From positions 372,001 through 436,000 of the forward strand of contig NZ_CP135921.1 in assembly GCF_032397745.1 (NCBI RefSeq): 64,000 bases of DNA, given 5' to 3'. How positions within the stretch are numbered: the first letter of the stretch is position 1; each line of letters opens with the position of its first letter. Position numbers and translations under genes: made by a program. This document shows positions 16,694-25,819 of the stretch, in pieces. The notes under the pieces were generated by a model. The model had not been told where the DNA came from and did no database searches. It saw nothing but the letters and a program-made list of their open reading frames with translations. The DNA is from Bradyrhizobium prioriisuperbiae. Its GTDB lineage: Bacteria > Pseudomonadota > Alphaproteobacteria > Rhizobiales > Xanthobacteraceae.

Positions 16694-18246
16694 TCGGCGA
16701 TCCGCGCTGGCACGATGCGCTGAGCCGCCTGCCCGACTATCTCGGCAGCCATGTCCGCGTCAGCCTGGCGGCACTGGCGCTTGGCCTTGTGATCAGTTTT
16801 CCGCTGGCGCTGCTGGCCCGGCAGCGCCCGTTGCTGCGCGGCACGCTGCTGGGCGTTGCCAGCGTCGTGCAGACGGTGCCCGGCCTTGCGCTGCTGGCCT
16901 TGTTCTATCCGCTGCTGCTGGCGCTTGCGGTGCTGTCGGTGACCTGGTTCGGCCTTAGCTTTTCAGCCTTCGGCTTCCTGCCGTCGGTGCTGGCGCTTGC
17001 GCTCTACAGCATGCTGCCGGTGCTGCGCAACACCATCACCGGGCTGGATGGCATCGACCCGGCGTTGCGCGAAGCGGCCGAAGGCGTCGGCATGACCAGG
17101 CGGCAATCACTGACCATGGTGGAGCTGCCGCTGGCGCTGCCGGTGATCATGGCCGGCATCCGCACCGCGGCAGTGTGGGTGATCGGCACCGCAACACTGT
17201 CGACGCCGATCGGCCAGACCAGCCTCGGCAACTACATCTTCGCCGGACTGCAGACCCAGAACTGGGTGTTCGTGCTGTTCGGCTGCGCCGCGGCTGCCAT
17301 CCTGGCGCTTTATGTCGACCAGATGCTGGCACTGATGGAAAGCGGGGTACGCACGCGCGGCCGCGGCCGGATCATCGGTGGCGGGGTCGGACTCGCGGCA
17401 TTGGTGGTCGCGACGCTCACGCCGGCGCTGATGCGCCCGCAATCCACTTACGTGGTCGGGGCCAAAACGTTTACCGAACAATATGTGCTCTCGGCCTTGG
17501 TCGCCCAGCGGCTGCAAGCGGCGGGCCTCTCGGCCAGTACCCGCGAGGGGCTGGGCTCCAACGTGATCTATGAGGCGCTCGTAACCGGCGATATCGATGT
17601 CTACATCGACTATTCCGGCACGCTGTGGGCCAACCAGCTGCAGCACACCGACATCAAGCCGCGCCAGCAACTGCTCGAGGAGCTCAGCCTCGAACTCGCC
17701 GTACGCGACAGAATTTCGCTCGCGGGCACGCTCGGTTTCGAGAATGCCTACGCCCTGGTGATGCCGCGCAAGCGCGCGGAAGCGCTGGGCATCCGGACCG
17801 TCGCCGATCTTGCCGGCCACTCAAGCAGACTGTCGATCGCCGGCGATTATGAATTCTTCTCCCGGCCGGAATGGGCCGCATTGCAGAAGGCCTATGGTCT
17901 GGCGTTCCGCCAGCAACGCCAGATGCAGCCCGATTTCATGTATGCCGCTGTGACCGCGGGCGATGTCGACGTCATCGCAGGCTACACCAGCGACGGCCTG
18001 ATCGCGAAATACGACCTCCTGGTGCTCGACGATCCGAAACATGCGATCCCGCCTTATGATGCGATCGTGCTGGTCGGGCCCAAACGTGCCCAGGATCAGG
18101 CCTTGCGAACGGCGCTGCAGCCACTGCTGGGACGGATCGACATCGCGACCATGCGCGAGGCCAATCTGCGTGCCGCGAGCGGCGGCAACGACAGCTCGCC
18201 CGGCAACGTGGCCCGGTGGCTGTGGGCAAAAATCGCCACCAAGTGA
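16690..18246 (+). CDS. Fused ABC permease / substrate-binding protein, glycine betaine/osmoprotectant type
   Basis: A 518-residue fusion. Residues 1 to about 215 form an OpuCB-like permease with about six membrane segments and the EAA loop EAAEGVGMTRRQSLTMVELPL. Residues about 220 to 245 hold a last membrane segment, and from about residue 250 a QAT-family binding protein follows (VVGAKTFTEQYVLSALVAQRL, then IDVYIDYSGTLW and VIAGYTSDG). The binding domain is therefore tethered on the periplasmic side. Fusions of this order are known in the QAT family. Substrates would be compatible solutes such as glycine betaine or choline, but the exact one is not readable. It starts within the stop of the ATPase gene. 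Confidence 0.88.
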   Translation: MIGDPRWHDALSRLPDYLGSHVRVSLAALALGLVISFPLALLARQRPLLRGTLLGVASVVQTVPGLALLALFYPLLLALAVLSVTWFGLSFSAFGFLPSVLALALYSMLPVLRNTITGLDGIDPALREAAEGVGMTRRQSLTMVELPLALPVIMAGIRTAAVWVIGTATLSTPIGQTSLGNYIFAGLQTQNWVFVLFGCAAAAILALYVDQMLALMESGVRTRGRGRIIGGGVGLAALVVATLTPALMRPQSTYVVGAKTFTEQYVLSALVAQRLQAAGLSASTREGLGSNVIYEALVTGDIDVYIDYSGTLWANQLQHTDIKPRQQLLEELSLELAVRDRISLAGTLGFENAYALVMPRKRAEALGIRTVADLAGHSSRLSIAGDYEFFSRPEWAALQKAYGLAFRQQRQMQPDFMYAAVTAGDVDVIAGYTSDGLIAKYDLLVLDDPKHAIPPYDAIVLVGPKRAQDQALRTALQPLLGRIDIATMREANLRAASGGNDSSPGNVARWLWAKIATK

Positions 18247-18273
18247 GCGGTCGTGCAAGACGCCCAGCGCAAA

Positions 18274-18903
18274 TCAGCGCGTGCCGTACATCCGGTCACC
18301 GGCGTCGCCCAGACCGGGCACGATATAGCCGTGGTCGTTCAGGCATTCATCGATCGCCGCCGTCCAGATCGGGACATCGGGCAGCGCCGATTGAAATTTC
18401 GCCAGACCTTCCGGCGCGGCCAGCAGGCACACAAAGCGGATGTCCTTGACCCCGCGCTCCTGCAGCCGCTCGATGGCGGCGATCGCCGAATTGGCGGTCG
18501 CCAGCATCGGATCCATCACAATGACCAGCCGCTCGGCCACGTCGGCCGGCGCCTTGAAATAATACTCCACGGCCTGCAGCGTCTTGGGATCCCGGTACAG
18601 GCCGATATGCGCAACCCGCGCCGACGGCACCAGGTCCAGCATGCCGTCAAGAAAACCGACGCCTGCCCGCAAAATAGGCGCGAACACCAGTTTTTTTCCA
18701 GAGAGTTGCGGCTGCCTGGTCGGCCCCAGTGGCGTCTGCACCTCCACCATTTCGGTCGGCAGATCGCGTGTCACTTCGTAACACAGCAGCATGCCGATTT
18801 CGTTGAGCAGTTGCCTGAATGCCTTTGTCGACGTGGCCACATCGCGCATCAGCGTCAATTTGTGCTGCACCAGCGGGTGACTGACAACGTGGACCTGGCT
18901 CAT
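18274..18903 (-). CDS. upp: Uracil phosphoribosyltransferase
   Basis: A 209-residue pyrimidine salvage enzyme that makes UMP from uracil and PRPP in the cytoplasm. The start is the ATG at 18903, preceded by AGAGGG; a longer frame to 18936 adds eleven unrelated residues. The PRPP-binding motif is [18 protein letters not shown], and the C-terminal [14 protein letters not shown] is the uracil-binding loop of the family. Length is standard. It converges with the betaine transporter gene and is divergent from the cupin gene at 19107. Confidence 0.95.
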   Translation of the reverse strand: MSQVHVVSHPLVQHKLTLMRDVATSTKAFRQLLNEIGMLLCYEVTRDLPTEMVEVQTPLGPTRQPQLSGKKLVFAPILRAGVGFLDGMLDLVPSARVAHIGLYRDPKTLQAVEYYFKAPADVAERLVIVMDPMLATANSAIAAIERLQERGVKDIRFVCLLAAPEGLAKFQSALPDVPIWTAAIDECLNDHGYIVPGLGDAGDRMYGTR

Positions 18904-19106
18904 GACGCCCTCTTGCTGATCATCAAAATGTTCCACCGGCCCCCTGTTGTGGCAGTTTGATCGAGGCCTGCAAAGGCCCGGTGCGGGGGATATTCAAGAC
19001 CCGCAAAATCGCCGCGCGTGTTACCCCCAGAAAATTGGCAGAGGTCCATTCGCCCGCCATCGGATATAGTCGAGATCGCGACCCGTGCCCCAGGAAGAGA
19101 CACCCC

Positions 19107-19439
19107 ATGAAAATCCCGCAGTTGCCTTTTACCGTGACGGACTGGACCTCCGTGCCGCCGACCGAACATCCCGGCGAAACGGGACAGGCGCTGTGGCGCA
19201 CGCTGAACATCGGCGACCTGCGGGTGCGTTTGGTGGAATATACGCCGGGCTACCTGGCCGATCACTGGTGCGACCGCGGCCACGTGCTCTATGTGCTGGA
19301 GGGTGAGCTCGACACCGAATTGAACGACGGACGCCGCTTCAAGCTCACGCCCGGCATGAGTTATCAGGTCTCGGATTTCGGCGATGCCCCGCATCGCTCC
19401 TCGACGCGCACCGGCGCGAAGCTGTTCATCGTGGACTGA
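19107..19439 (+). CDS. DHCW-motif cupin-fold protein
   Basis: The protein has 110 residues from the ATG at 19107. The sequence ADHWCDRGHVLYVLEGELDTEL contains the DHxCxxGH motif that defines this small cupin family; the His and Cys residues may bind a metal. The single beta-barrel domain is complete. Its reaction is unknown. It is followed 27 bases later by a methyltransferase gene on the same strand, likely one transcription unit. Confidence 0.8.
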   Translation: MKIPQLPFTVTDWTSVPPTEHPGETGQALWRTLNIGDLRVRLVEYTPGYLADHWCDRGHVLYVLEGELDTELNDGRRFKLTPGMSYQVSDFGDAPHRSSTRTGAKLFIVD

Positions 19440-19466
19440 GTCCATAACAAAACTGCGGGAGGCATC

Positions 19467-20171
19467 ATGACCTCATCGAAGCCGCGCACACCGGTGCTTG
19501 CCGAGCAGCGTTTCGCTGCGCGACGACAGGAGTTCACCGGCCTCGATCTCGCCGCGCGGTTCGACCTGATCCACCGGACCAACCTGTGGGGCGCGGAGCA
19601 GTCGATATCCGGCCTCGGCTCGGAATTGGCCGCCACCGCAACCCTGCGCCATGAGCTGTCACGGCTGCTGCGCGACCGCAACGTCACAACATTGCTGGAC
19701 CTGCCCTGCGGCGACTTCACCTGGATGGCGCATACCGACCTCGCCGGCATCCACTATACCGGCGCCGACATTGTTCCCGCGATTGTCGCGGCCAACACCA
19801 CACACAATGCCATCGATGGCTGGGTGGAATTCCGGCAACTCGACCTGGTCACCGATCCGCTCCCGGTCGCAGACCTGATCCTGTGCCGGGACTGCCTGGT
19901 TCATCTGTCGTTCGCGCATATCCAGTGTGCAATCGGCAACATGAAACGGTCCGGCTCACACTGGCTGCTGACCACCACGTTCCTCGATATCGCCAAAAAC
20001 CGGAATGTCGAGGACGGCGACTGGCGCCCCCTCAACCTGCGCCAGGCGCCGTTCTTCTTCCCCGAGCCCCGGGCGATCATCATCGAGGGCTGCACCGAGG
20101 CCGATGGTGATTATGCCGACAAGGCCCTGGGCTTGTGGCGGCTGGCTGAGCTGCCGACCGCTATTGCTTGA
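19467..20171 (+). CDS. Class I SAM-dependent methyltransferase
   Basis: A 234-residue protein. LLDLPCGDFTWM (about residues 77 to 88) is the SAM-binding motif I, with Asp and Gly in the expected places, followed by YTGADIVPAIVAAN (motif II acidic residue) and VADLILCRDCLVHLSF. Related proteins are annotated only as class I methyltransferases, and the substrate is unknown. The ATG at 19467 has a GGGAGG ribosome site. It follows the DHCW-motif cupin and may share its promoter. Confidence 0.8.
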   Translation: MTSSKPRTPVLAEQRFAARRQEFTGLDLAARFDLIHRTNLWGAEQSISGLGSELAATATLRHELSRLLRDRNVTTLLDLPCGDFTWMAHTDLAGIHYTGADIVPAIVAANTTHNAIDGWVEFRQLDLVTDPLPVADLILCRDCLVHLSFAHIQCAIGNMKRSGSHWLLTTTFLDIAKNRNVEDGDWRPLNLRQAPFFFPEPRAIIIEGCTEADGDYADKALGLWRLAELPTAIA

Positions 20172-20224
20172 CAAGCGTAGCTTGAATTTCCAGAGAGCGT
20201 GATGAGATAGTTCGCTCAACGTTA

Positions 20225-20364
20225 TCCGTCATCCTGAGGTGCGAGCCCTGCGGTGCGCTTGCACCGCATAGCGAGCCTCGAAGGATGCACGGCCGAGGCA
20301 TCTAAGGTATGGGCCGTCGCCCTTCGAGGGCCGCGCTACGCACGGCCACCTCAGGGTGACGGAT
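20225..20364. repeat. Intergenic repeat (CCTCATCCTGAGG-like family), copy 2
   Basis: A roughly 140-base imperfect inverted repeat: TCCGTCATCCTGAGGTGCG at the left is mirrored by CCACCTCAGGGTGACGGA at the right, with CCTCGAAGGATG and CCTTCGAGGG mirrored inside. It fills the gap between the converging methyltransferase and HD-domain genes. Confidence 0.8.
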
Positions 20365-20394
20365 CACATTTACCTAACTCAAATTTCATCTCGC

Positions 20395-21075
20395 TTAGAT
20401 CTCGCTCAAAAACGCCTGCAAAAACCGGACAAGACGCGCGTGCCGCTCCTGCGCCAACATGGCCCCCTTCGCGGTCTGGAAACCAGACGCGAGTGTCAAC
20501 AGCTTGGTCTGGAAATGATCGATCGCGAATTGCCGATCGTCGAGCGGGCGATGCTCTGCTTGCGGATCGAGGGGGTCATAGAGCTGCGAGCGAAGACGGC
20601 CGGCGACATAGAAGCAGCGTGCCGCCCCGATCATGCCGATCGCGTCCAGCCTGTCGGCATCCTGCAGAATTTTCGCTTCAAGCGTCTGAGGCACGACGCC
20701 TGCCGAGAAGCTGTGGGCCTCGACGGCATGAGCGACAGCAGCAATATCCTGTGGTGACCACCGCCCCGCGACCAGAAGGCCACGCGCCTTCTCGGCTGCC
20801 AGCCGTGACGACTGGCCACGCAACGGAGAATCCTTTTCGACCGCAACGCAATCGTGCAGCAGCACCGCGGCTGCCAGCAACCTCAGATCACCGCCTTCGT
20901 TCGCCTGGATCGTGCGCGCATTGCTCCACACCCGCAGCAGGTGCGCCACGTCATGGGATCCGTCGTCATGGCCGACGGCATGCGGGAGAAGCCCCTTTGC
21001 GAGAGATTCATGAGGCGCGAACGATTGCGCGCACCGCTGCAGCATGTCGGCATTCGGAGACAGGTCTGACATCAC
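20395..21075 (-). CDS. HD-domain phosphohydrolase (YedJ/YpgQ-like)
   Basis: A 226-residue protein. The metal-binding residues are seen as H in DGSHDVAHLLRVW and HD in LLAAAVLLHDCV, then DADRLDAIGMIG, the pattern of the small HD hydrolases of the YedJ group. Members hydrolyse phosphate esters of nucleotides. No regulatory domain is attached. Its start overlaps the stop of the flavin monooxygenase gene by four bases (ATGA), so it is the second gene of a coupled pair. A functional link between the two is not obvious. Confidence 0.82.
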   Translation of the reverse strand: MMSDLSPNADMLQRCAQSFAPHESLAKGLLPHAVGHDDGSHDVAHLLRVWSNARTIQANEGGDLRLLAAAVLLHDCVAVEKDSPLRGQSSRLAAEKARGLLVAGRWSPQDIAAVAHAVEAHSFSAGVVPQTLEAKILQDADRLDAIGMIGAARCFYVAGRLRSQLYDPLDPQAEHRPLDDRQFAIDHFQTKLLTLASGFQTAKGAMLAQERHARLVRFLQAFLSEI

Positions 21076-22583
21076 GCGTAAACGAATGCTCCGTCATCGA
21101 GGTCGATCAAGGGCAACTGGTCCTTCTCGGTCCAGTAATCCTGGCTGTGCTGCCAGTCCGGCTTGTCGCCGCGCTTCGGCAGCAGGTGCATGCCACGCAT
21201 CATGTAGCCGGGATTGAAATTCTCCGGATCGATCCACGGCAACAGCGGCATGTCGCCGTCCTCCGGGCGCAGCGCCGGCACCACCCGTCGCGCGCCGCGC
21301 TGTTTCATGTGATTGAGCAGCCGGCAGACGAAGTCGGCGACAAGATCGGCGCGCAGCGTCCAGCTGGCGCGGAAATAGCCGAACACCCACGCCATGTTAG
21401 GCACGCCGGTGAACATCATGCCGCGATAGGTGACGGTGTCGCCGAACTTCAAGGGATCGCCGTCGATGGCAAAGGCGATATCGCCGAGGACATTGAGATT
21501 AAAGCCGGTCGCCGCCACGATGATGTCGGCGGCGAGCGTCTTGCCGGACTTCAGCTGGATGCCGCTTTCGGTGAAAGCCTCGATCTCGTCGGTGACGACC
21601 GAGGCCTTGCCGGACTTGATACTCTCGAAAAAATCGCCGTCGGGAATAAAAGCGATGCGCTGCCGCCATGGCCGATAGCTTGGCGTGAAATCAGCCAGAT
21701 TGTCGTGGCCGGGTCCGAGATGCGCCTGCACGCCTGCCAGCAGTTCACGCTTCACCGCCTCCGGCTCGCTGAACGAGCGACGTGTGAACACATCCTGCTC
21801 ATACAGGATCTTGCGACGCACGATTTCGTGGATCCAGCTTGGATCGACCTGCAGCTCACGCAACGTATCCGCCAGCTCGATGGCGTTGCGGCCAATGCGG
21901 AGATAAGTCGGCGAGCGCTGCAGCATGGTGACATGCCGGCAGTCAGCGGCAATCGAGGGAATCAGCGTTGCCGCCGTGGCCCCGGAGCCGATGACCACGA
22001 CGGTCTTGTCCTTGTAATCGAGATCCCTGGGCCAGGTCTGCGGATGCACCAGCCGGCCCTTGAACGCCTCCATGCCCTTCCATTGCGGCATGTAGCCCTC
22101 GGAGTGCCGGTAATAGCCCTGGCACATCCAGAGAAAATTGGTGGTGAAGCGCAGCAACTCACCGGTATCGAGGCGCTTGACCTCGAGCGTCCAGAGATTG
22201 TCGGCGCTCGACCAAGACGCCGAGACGATCTGATGCCGGTAGCGGATATGGCGGTCGAGATCGTTGTCTGCGATCACCTCGCCCATGTAGTTGAGAATCT
22301 CGGCCGCGGTCGCGATCGGCGTGCCGGTCCACGGCTTGAAGCGATAACCGAAGGTGTAGAGATCGCTGTCGGAACGAATGCCGGGATAACGATGGGTGAG
22401 CCAGGTGCCGCCAAAACTCTCCTGGGTCTCGAACACAACAAAGCTGGTTCCCGGACACTGCTGCGTCAGGTGATACGCGCCGCCGATGCCGGAGATGCCG
22501 GCGCCGACAATGACGACGTCGATATGTTGGGCGTGCTGCTGTGCTGCCCTGCTGAGCGTTTCTGTCCCGGTCATTGTTTTCAT
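21072..22583 (-). CDS. Flavin-containing monooxygenase (Baeyer-Villiger type)
   Basis: The protein has 503 residues from the ATG at 22583 (a second in-frame ATG is at 22574). The FAD-binding GAGISGIGGAYHL is near residue 25, and the NADPH-binding GSGATAATL is near residue 190. The stretch after the second Rossmann motif (about ILYEQDVFTRRSF) and the general pattern match the class B flavoprotein monooxygenases, including Baeyer-Villiger monooxygenases; the usual fingerprint FxGxxxHxxxW is seen only loosely around FKGRLVHPQTWP, so FAD/NADPH use is safer than the exact reaction. Cytoplasmic. It leads a two-gene unit with the HD hydrolase. Confidence 0.85.
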   Translation of the reverse strand: MKTMTGTETLSRAAQQHAQHIDVVIVGAGISGIGGAYHLTQQCPGTSFVVFETQESFGGTWLTHRYPGIRSDSDLYTFGYRFKPWTGTPIATAAEILNYMGEVIADNDLDRHIRYRHQIVSASWSSADNLWTLEVKRLDTGELLRFTTNFLWMCQGYYRHSEGYMPQWKGMEAFKGRLVHPQTWPRDLDYKDKTVVVIGSGATAATLIPSIAADCRHVTMLQRSPTYLRIGRNAIELADTLRELQVDPSWIHEIVRRKILYEQDVFTRRSFSEPEAVKRELLAGVQAHLGPGHDNLADFTPSYRPWRQRIAFIPDGDFFESIKSGKASVVTDEIEAFTESGIQLKSGKTLAADIIVAATGFNLNVLGDIAFAIDGDPLKFGDTVTYRGMMFTGVPNMAWVFGYFRASWTLRADLVADFVCRLLNHMKQRGARRVVPALRPEDGDMPLLPWIDPENFNPGYMMRGMHLLPKRGDKPDWQHSQDYWTEKDQLPLIDLDDGAFVYA

Positions 22584-22811
22584 TCTTGTTGTGGATGAAT
22601 GCACCGGCCTTGCGCGAACAGGACCTCGCATTGTCCACAAAAGTGGATACCAGTTTTGTTCCGCAATCAAGCGCACGGGCGTTTGAAACAGACAGCCGGA
22701 TTCCATTCGGCGGAAAATGCCGAACGGGATCTACACGCTGATTAACTGATATGTCCCGCGCGACCCGACTTGTATCGGGGCGCGCCTATCGCGTGGAACT
22801 GAAGCGATCAG

Positions 22812-23369
22812 CTATTTTGCGGCCTGAATGACGGCGGCACAAAACTCGGCATTGGGATTGACCGGCGCGGCAGCGGTCTTGGTTCCCGCCTTAGCGGCAG
22901 CCGGCGCCGCCGATTGTTTGGCGGGAGCCGCTTTTGGCGCCGCACCCGGCGCGGGCGGCGGTTCGATATACCGCGTCCAGGTCTCACCGCCGCACAGATA
23001 TCTGAGCACGCAGCCTTTAACCTCCAACTTGGACGCTGAAAGCAGCTGAATGTGAGCACTGTAGGTCTTGCCGTTCTCAGGATTGTAGATGTTGCCTTCC
23101 CATTTATCGGGAGTGGCTTGCGCTGGCTTCATGTCGAGCAAGATCGGCATGCCGAGGGTTGGCCGTGATTGCTTTGCCGTATCGGGATTGTGTTCGTCCC
23201 GCCCGGGTTCCTTTTCCCACGCAACTGCGCCCCACAGGCGACCGTTACAATCCGCGATCTTGATGCGGGCCAATGCGTGCTCATCAAGCCATTCGCCCTG
23301 GGGATCGAGTGCAAATGCGGCCCGCAGCATGAGGATGAGCCAACATCCGACAACAAGAAATCTTTTCAT
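22812..23369 (-). CDS. DUF2147-family exported protein
   Basis: The protein has 185 residues from the ATG at 23369. Residues 1 to about 20 form a signal peptide (MKRFLVVGCWLILMLRAAFA). The core DPQGEWLDEHALARIKIADC, then LWGAVAWEKEP, then WEGNIYNPENGKTYSAHIQL, matches DUF2147, a family of small periplasmic proteins of unknown function. The C-terminal third is rich in Ala, Pro and Lys, a low-complexity tail beyond the domain. It is divergent from the HAD phosphatase gene. Confidence 0.85.
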   Translation of the reverse strand: MKRFLVVGCWLILMLRAAFALDPQGEWLDEHALARIKIADCNGRLWGAVAWEKEPGRDEHNPDTAKQSRPTLGMPILLDMKPAQATPDKWEGNIYNPENGKTYSAHIQLLSASKLEVKGCVLRYLCGGETWTRYIEPPPAPGAAPKAAPAKQSAAPAAAKAGTKTAAAPVNPNAEFCAAVIQAAK

Positions 23370-23604
23370 CGGCAATTCCTGATCGATAAATGGCATCCCC
23401 ACCGCATTGAAACCCGGGCGACCGGGAGATGCAAGCCCGGCAGGGAGCGTTCCGGAGGTACAAATGTGACCCTCCGTCGCTCACATTTGCCGGAATGACA
23501 TCCATGCGATTCGCAAAACCGCCAATTGCCTGCAAAACCGGTATCCATCCCGGCGAATTCGCGCTAAACGGCGCTTAAGTTGCTAAATATTTCGGCAGGC
23601 TTTT

Positions 23605-24282
23605 GTGGATCAGATCAAGTCACGATTATCGCGGATCAGGGCCGTCATTTTCGACATGGACGGCCTGCTGTTCGACACCGAGCCGCTGATCAAGACGGCG
23701 AAACTCGCGGCGATTCGTGCGCTCGGATTCGATTTTTCCGAGACGTCCTACAATGCCATGATCGGGGTGCCCGGCCCCGAATGCGATATGCTGATCCAGA
23801 CCCATTTCGGTCCCGCGTTTCCGATGGCGGACTATCTCGCCTCCTATCGCGGCGACTGGCAACGGCTGATCGAGAACGGAGCTCCGCTCAAACTCGGGGC
23901 TGCCGACATCGTAAGGGAGCTGCATGCCCTGGGAATGCCGATCGGGCTCGCCACCTCATCCGGGCGCGAGAGCGCGGAACATCATCTGAAGACGGCCGGC
24001 CTGCGCCCGTATTTCAACACGGTCGTCACCCGCAACGATGTCACGCGTGGCAAGCCGCATCCCGATCTCTACCTCAAAGCAACTCACCAGCTCGGCGTCG
24101 CGCCGGAGCTCTGCCTGGCGCTGGAAGATTCCCATAACGGCGTGCGTGCCGCGCATGCGGCGGGCTGCCTGCCGATCATGGTGCCGGATCTGCTCGAGGC
24201 CACCGACGAGATGCGCACATTGTGTGTGTCGGTGGCGGGCAATCTGAACGATGTCAGGGCGCTGTTGTCGGTCGCGACTTGA
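23605..24282 (+). CDS. HAD-superfamily phosphatase (GPP/phosphoglucomutase-like)
   Basis: A 225-residue protein from a GTG at 23605; no ATG start is available before the conserved region. Motif I is FDMDGLLFDTE (nucleophile Asp), motif II LATSSGRES, and motif III/IV LALEDSHNGVRAAHAAG, preceded by a GKPHPDLYLKA Lys. The helical cap between motifs I and II places it in subfamily I, with sugar-phosphate phosphatases and beta-phosphoglucomutases. The exact substrate is unknown. The next gene on the other strand is a phosphatase remnant. Confidence 0.85.
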   Translation: MDQIKSRLSRIRAVIFDMDGLLFDTEPLIKTAKLAAIRALGFDFSETSYNAMIGVPGPECDMLIQTHFGPAFPMADYLASYRGDWQRLIENGAPLKLGAADIVRELHALGMPIGLATSSGRESAEHHLKTAGLRPYFNTVVTRNDVTRGKPHPDLYLKATHQLGVAPELCLALEDSHNGVRAAHAAGCLPIMVPDLLEATDEMRTLCVSVAGNLNDVRALLSVAT

Positions 24283-24297
24283 GCCGATTCTCTGGCC

Positions 24298-24570
24298 TCA
24301 CGACTCGACAAGCCCTGGCTTGCCTGCCTCGATCACGAACGATTTCGTTGTCGAAACCGGCGCGCCAGGCGTGGAGATCTGTTCGACCACGCGAAAATCC
24401 GCCAACCAGCTGTTACGGGTCACCGTGTGGCGGTGATAACCACGCTGATCGCTGATGAATTTCAGATGCGGGTTGTTGGCACGAAGCTTCTCGGCGTTGC
24501 TCAGTAACGGCATGGTGCGGCCGGCGGCATCGACATCCGCGCAGGCGGCCTTGATGCCGTCGCCGCAAGG
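24298..24570 (-). pseudogene. Remnant of a PhoD-type alkaline phosphatase (C-terminal fragment)
   Basis: The frame encodes about 91 residues ending at 24298. They include LRANNPHLKFISDQRGYHRHTV and a later LADFRVVEQISTPGAPVSTTKSFVIEAG, which resemble the C-terminal end of alkaline phosphatase D proteins. The frame is closed upstream by TAG at 24571-24573, and the rest of the roughly 500-residue protein, including its metal site, is missing; the metallophosphoesterase gene begins its stop at 24625. This is a truncated, non-functional remnant. Confidence 0.65.
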
Positions 24571-24624
24571 CTAAAACCATCGGGCGCCGGATCGCCCGAA
24601 GCCGTGGTCCGTCAGGCCCAGGCC

Positions 24625-25557
24625 TCACCGTGCCAGATGAATCAGCGTGATCTCGGGCAGGCAATTGATCCGCACCGGTGCGATCGACGTTCCCACTCCT
24701 ACCGAGGTGTAGCCGGTCATGCCGTGATGGGTCCACAAACCGGAGCCGAGGCGCCGGGGCAGTTTTGAACTCAGCGTGATCGGGACTGAACCCGGCAGGC
24801 AGATCTGGCCACCATGGGTGTGACCGCTCAGCATCAGATCGAAGCCGGCGTGCGCCGCCTGACGATAGATTTCCGGCGTGTGCGACAGCAGGATGGAGAA
24901 CGCCGCCGGCGGGATGTCGATCGCGGTCTTCTCGATGTTGTCGACCCGATAGAAGTGCGCGTCATCGATCCCCGCGAGATGGATGACATCGCCGCCGCGC
25001 CGGATCGGCTCGCATTCATTGAGCAGCATGCGGATGCCCATCGCTTCGAGCGCCGGCACCATGCGGATGCTGTCGTGATTGCCGAGCACGCCATAGACCG
25101 GCCCCTGCAAGGCAGGCCTCAGCCGCCGGACGCCTTCCATCGAAGCCTCGATCGGCCCGCGGGTGGCGCCCCGGTAATCACCCGTCAGCACGCAGAGATC
25201 GTAGCTGAGGCCGGGCAGAATCTCGGCCAGCCGGCGCAGCGCGCCTTCGCTGTAGTCGACATGAAGATCGCTGATGTGCAGCAGGGTGAAACCGTCGAAC
25301 GCCGCCGGCAGGTTTTCGAAACGCAGGTGCTGATGACGGACCTGGATGCGCTGGGCGTTGCGCCGGCCGCGCCAATACAGCCCCGTCAGCTTGAGGGCGG
25401 CACGGATCAATCCATGCGCCGACGTCCAGTTCTCGATGTGGAAGAACGTCAAACCCTGGCCGAAGATCTGCGCCTCGTGATCCATCTCGATGCCAAGCCG
25501 CTGACGGGCGTGAAAATGCCCCAGGCGTCGCTCGAGACTGCTGACGACATCGTCCAT
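24625..25557 (-). CDS. Metallophosphoesterase (calcineurin-like, YkuE/LpxH-related)
   Basis: The protein has 310 residues from the ATG at 25557. The metal-binding blocks are present in order: HISDLHVDY, LTGDYRG, VLGNHDSIRM, LLSHTPE and SGHTHGGQI. The first block is complete (DLH), so the enzyme is probably active. The N-terminal 95 residues lack a clear membrane segment, unlike YkuE. It hydrolyses phosphate mono- or diesters; the substrate is unknown. It lies immediately upstream of the phoD remnant on the same strand, and the deletion that removed most of phoD may have ended here. Confidence 0.88.
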   Translation of the reverse strand: MDDVVSSLERRLGHFHARQRLGIEMDHEAQIFGQGLTFFHIENWTSAHGLIRAALKLTGLYWRGRRNAQRIQVRHQHLRFENLPAAFDGFTLLHISDLHVDYSEGALRRLAEILPGLSYDLCVLTGDYRGATRGPIEASMEGVRRLRPALQGPVYGVLGNHDSIRMVPALEAMGIRMLLNECEPIRRGGDVIHLAGIDDAHFYRVDNIEKTAIDIPPAAFSILLSHTPEIYRQAAHAGFDLMLSGHTHGGQICLPGSVPITLSSKLPRRLGSGLWTHHGMTGYTSVGVGTSIAPVRINCLPEITLIHLAR

Positions 25558-25819
25558 GACGACCAATCCACGTGACCGGGGAGCGCCGTGCGCGACACGG
25601 CAAGCTCGCACGGGAGAATACCTCAGGTCGCACGCGGGCCAAAATTTGGGAAGGTGGGCGGGACCGTCGGCGTATTCGCGCGACGGCCCCTGGCTCGCAA
25701 CAAAAATGGGGGGTCGCTAGCGAGGCTTGGGGTCTCCTGCGACATTGCGAGATGAATCAGTGTTAGCAAATCCCGCAAAATCCGCACTTTGATTTGGATT
25801 TTAACCTAACCGTTCAACC
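25558..25819. other. Intergenic stretch without recognised gene
   Basis: 262 bases between the metallophosphoesterase and GNAT genes. It has several short inverted matches, for example ACCGTCGGCG with CGCGACGGCC near 25664-25690 and TCGCTAGCGA near 25716, and an AT-rich end near 25775-25810. It contains no credible protein frame, and I do not recognise it as a known RNA. Confidence 0.35.

Noticed and set aside
20253..22598. Very long plus-strand frame opposite the flavin monooxygenase and HD-domain genes
   Set aside because: It is the antisense of two well-recognised coding genes, has no start signal and is very rich in Arg, His, Ala and Gly; this is an artefact of high GC third-position bias.
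25558..25819. Possible structured RNA
   Set aside because: Short inverted words are present but no known family or promoter and terminator pair could be recognised.
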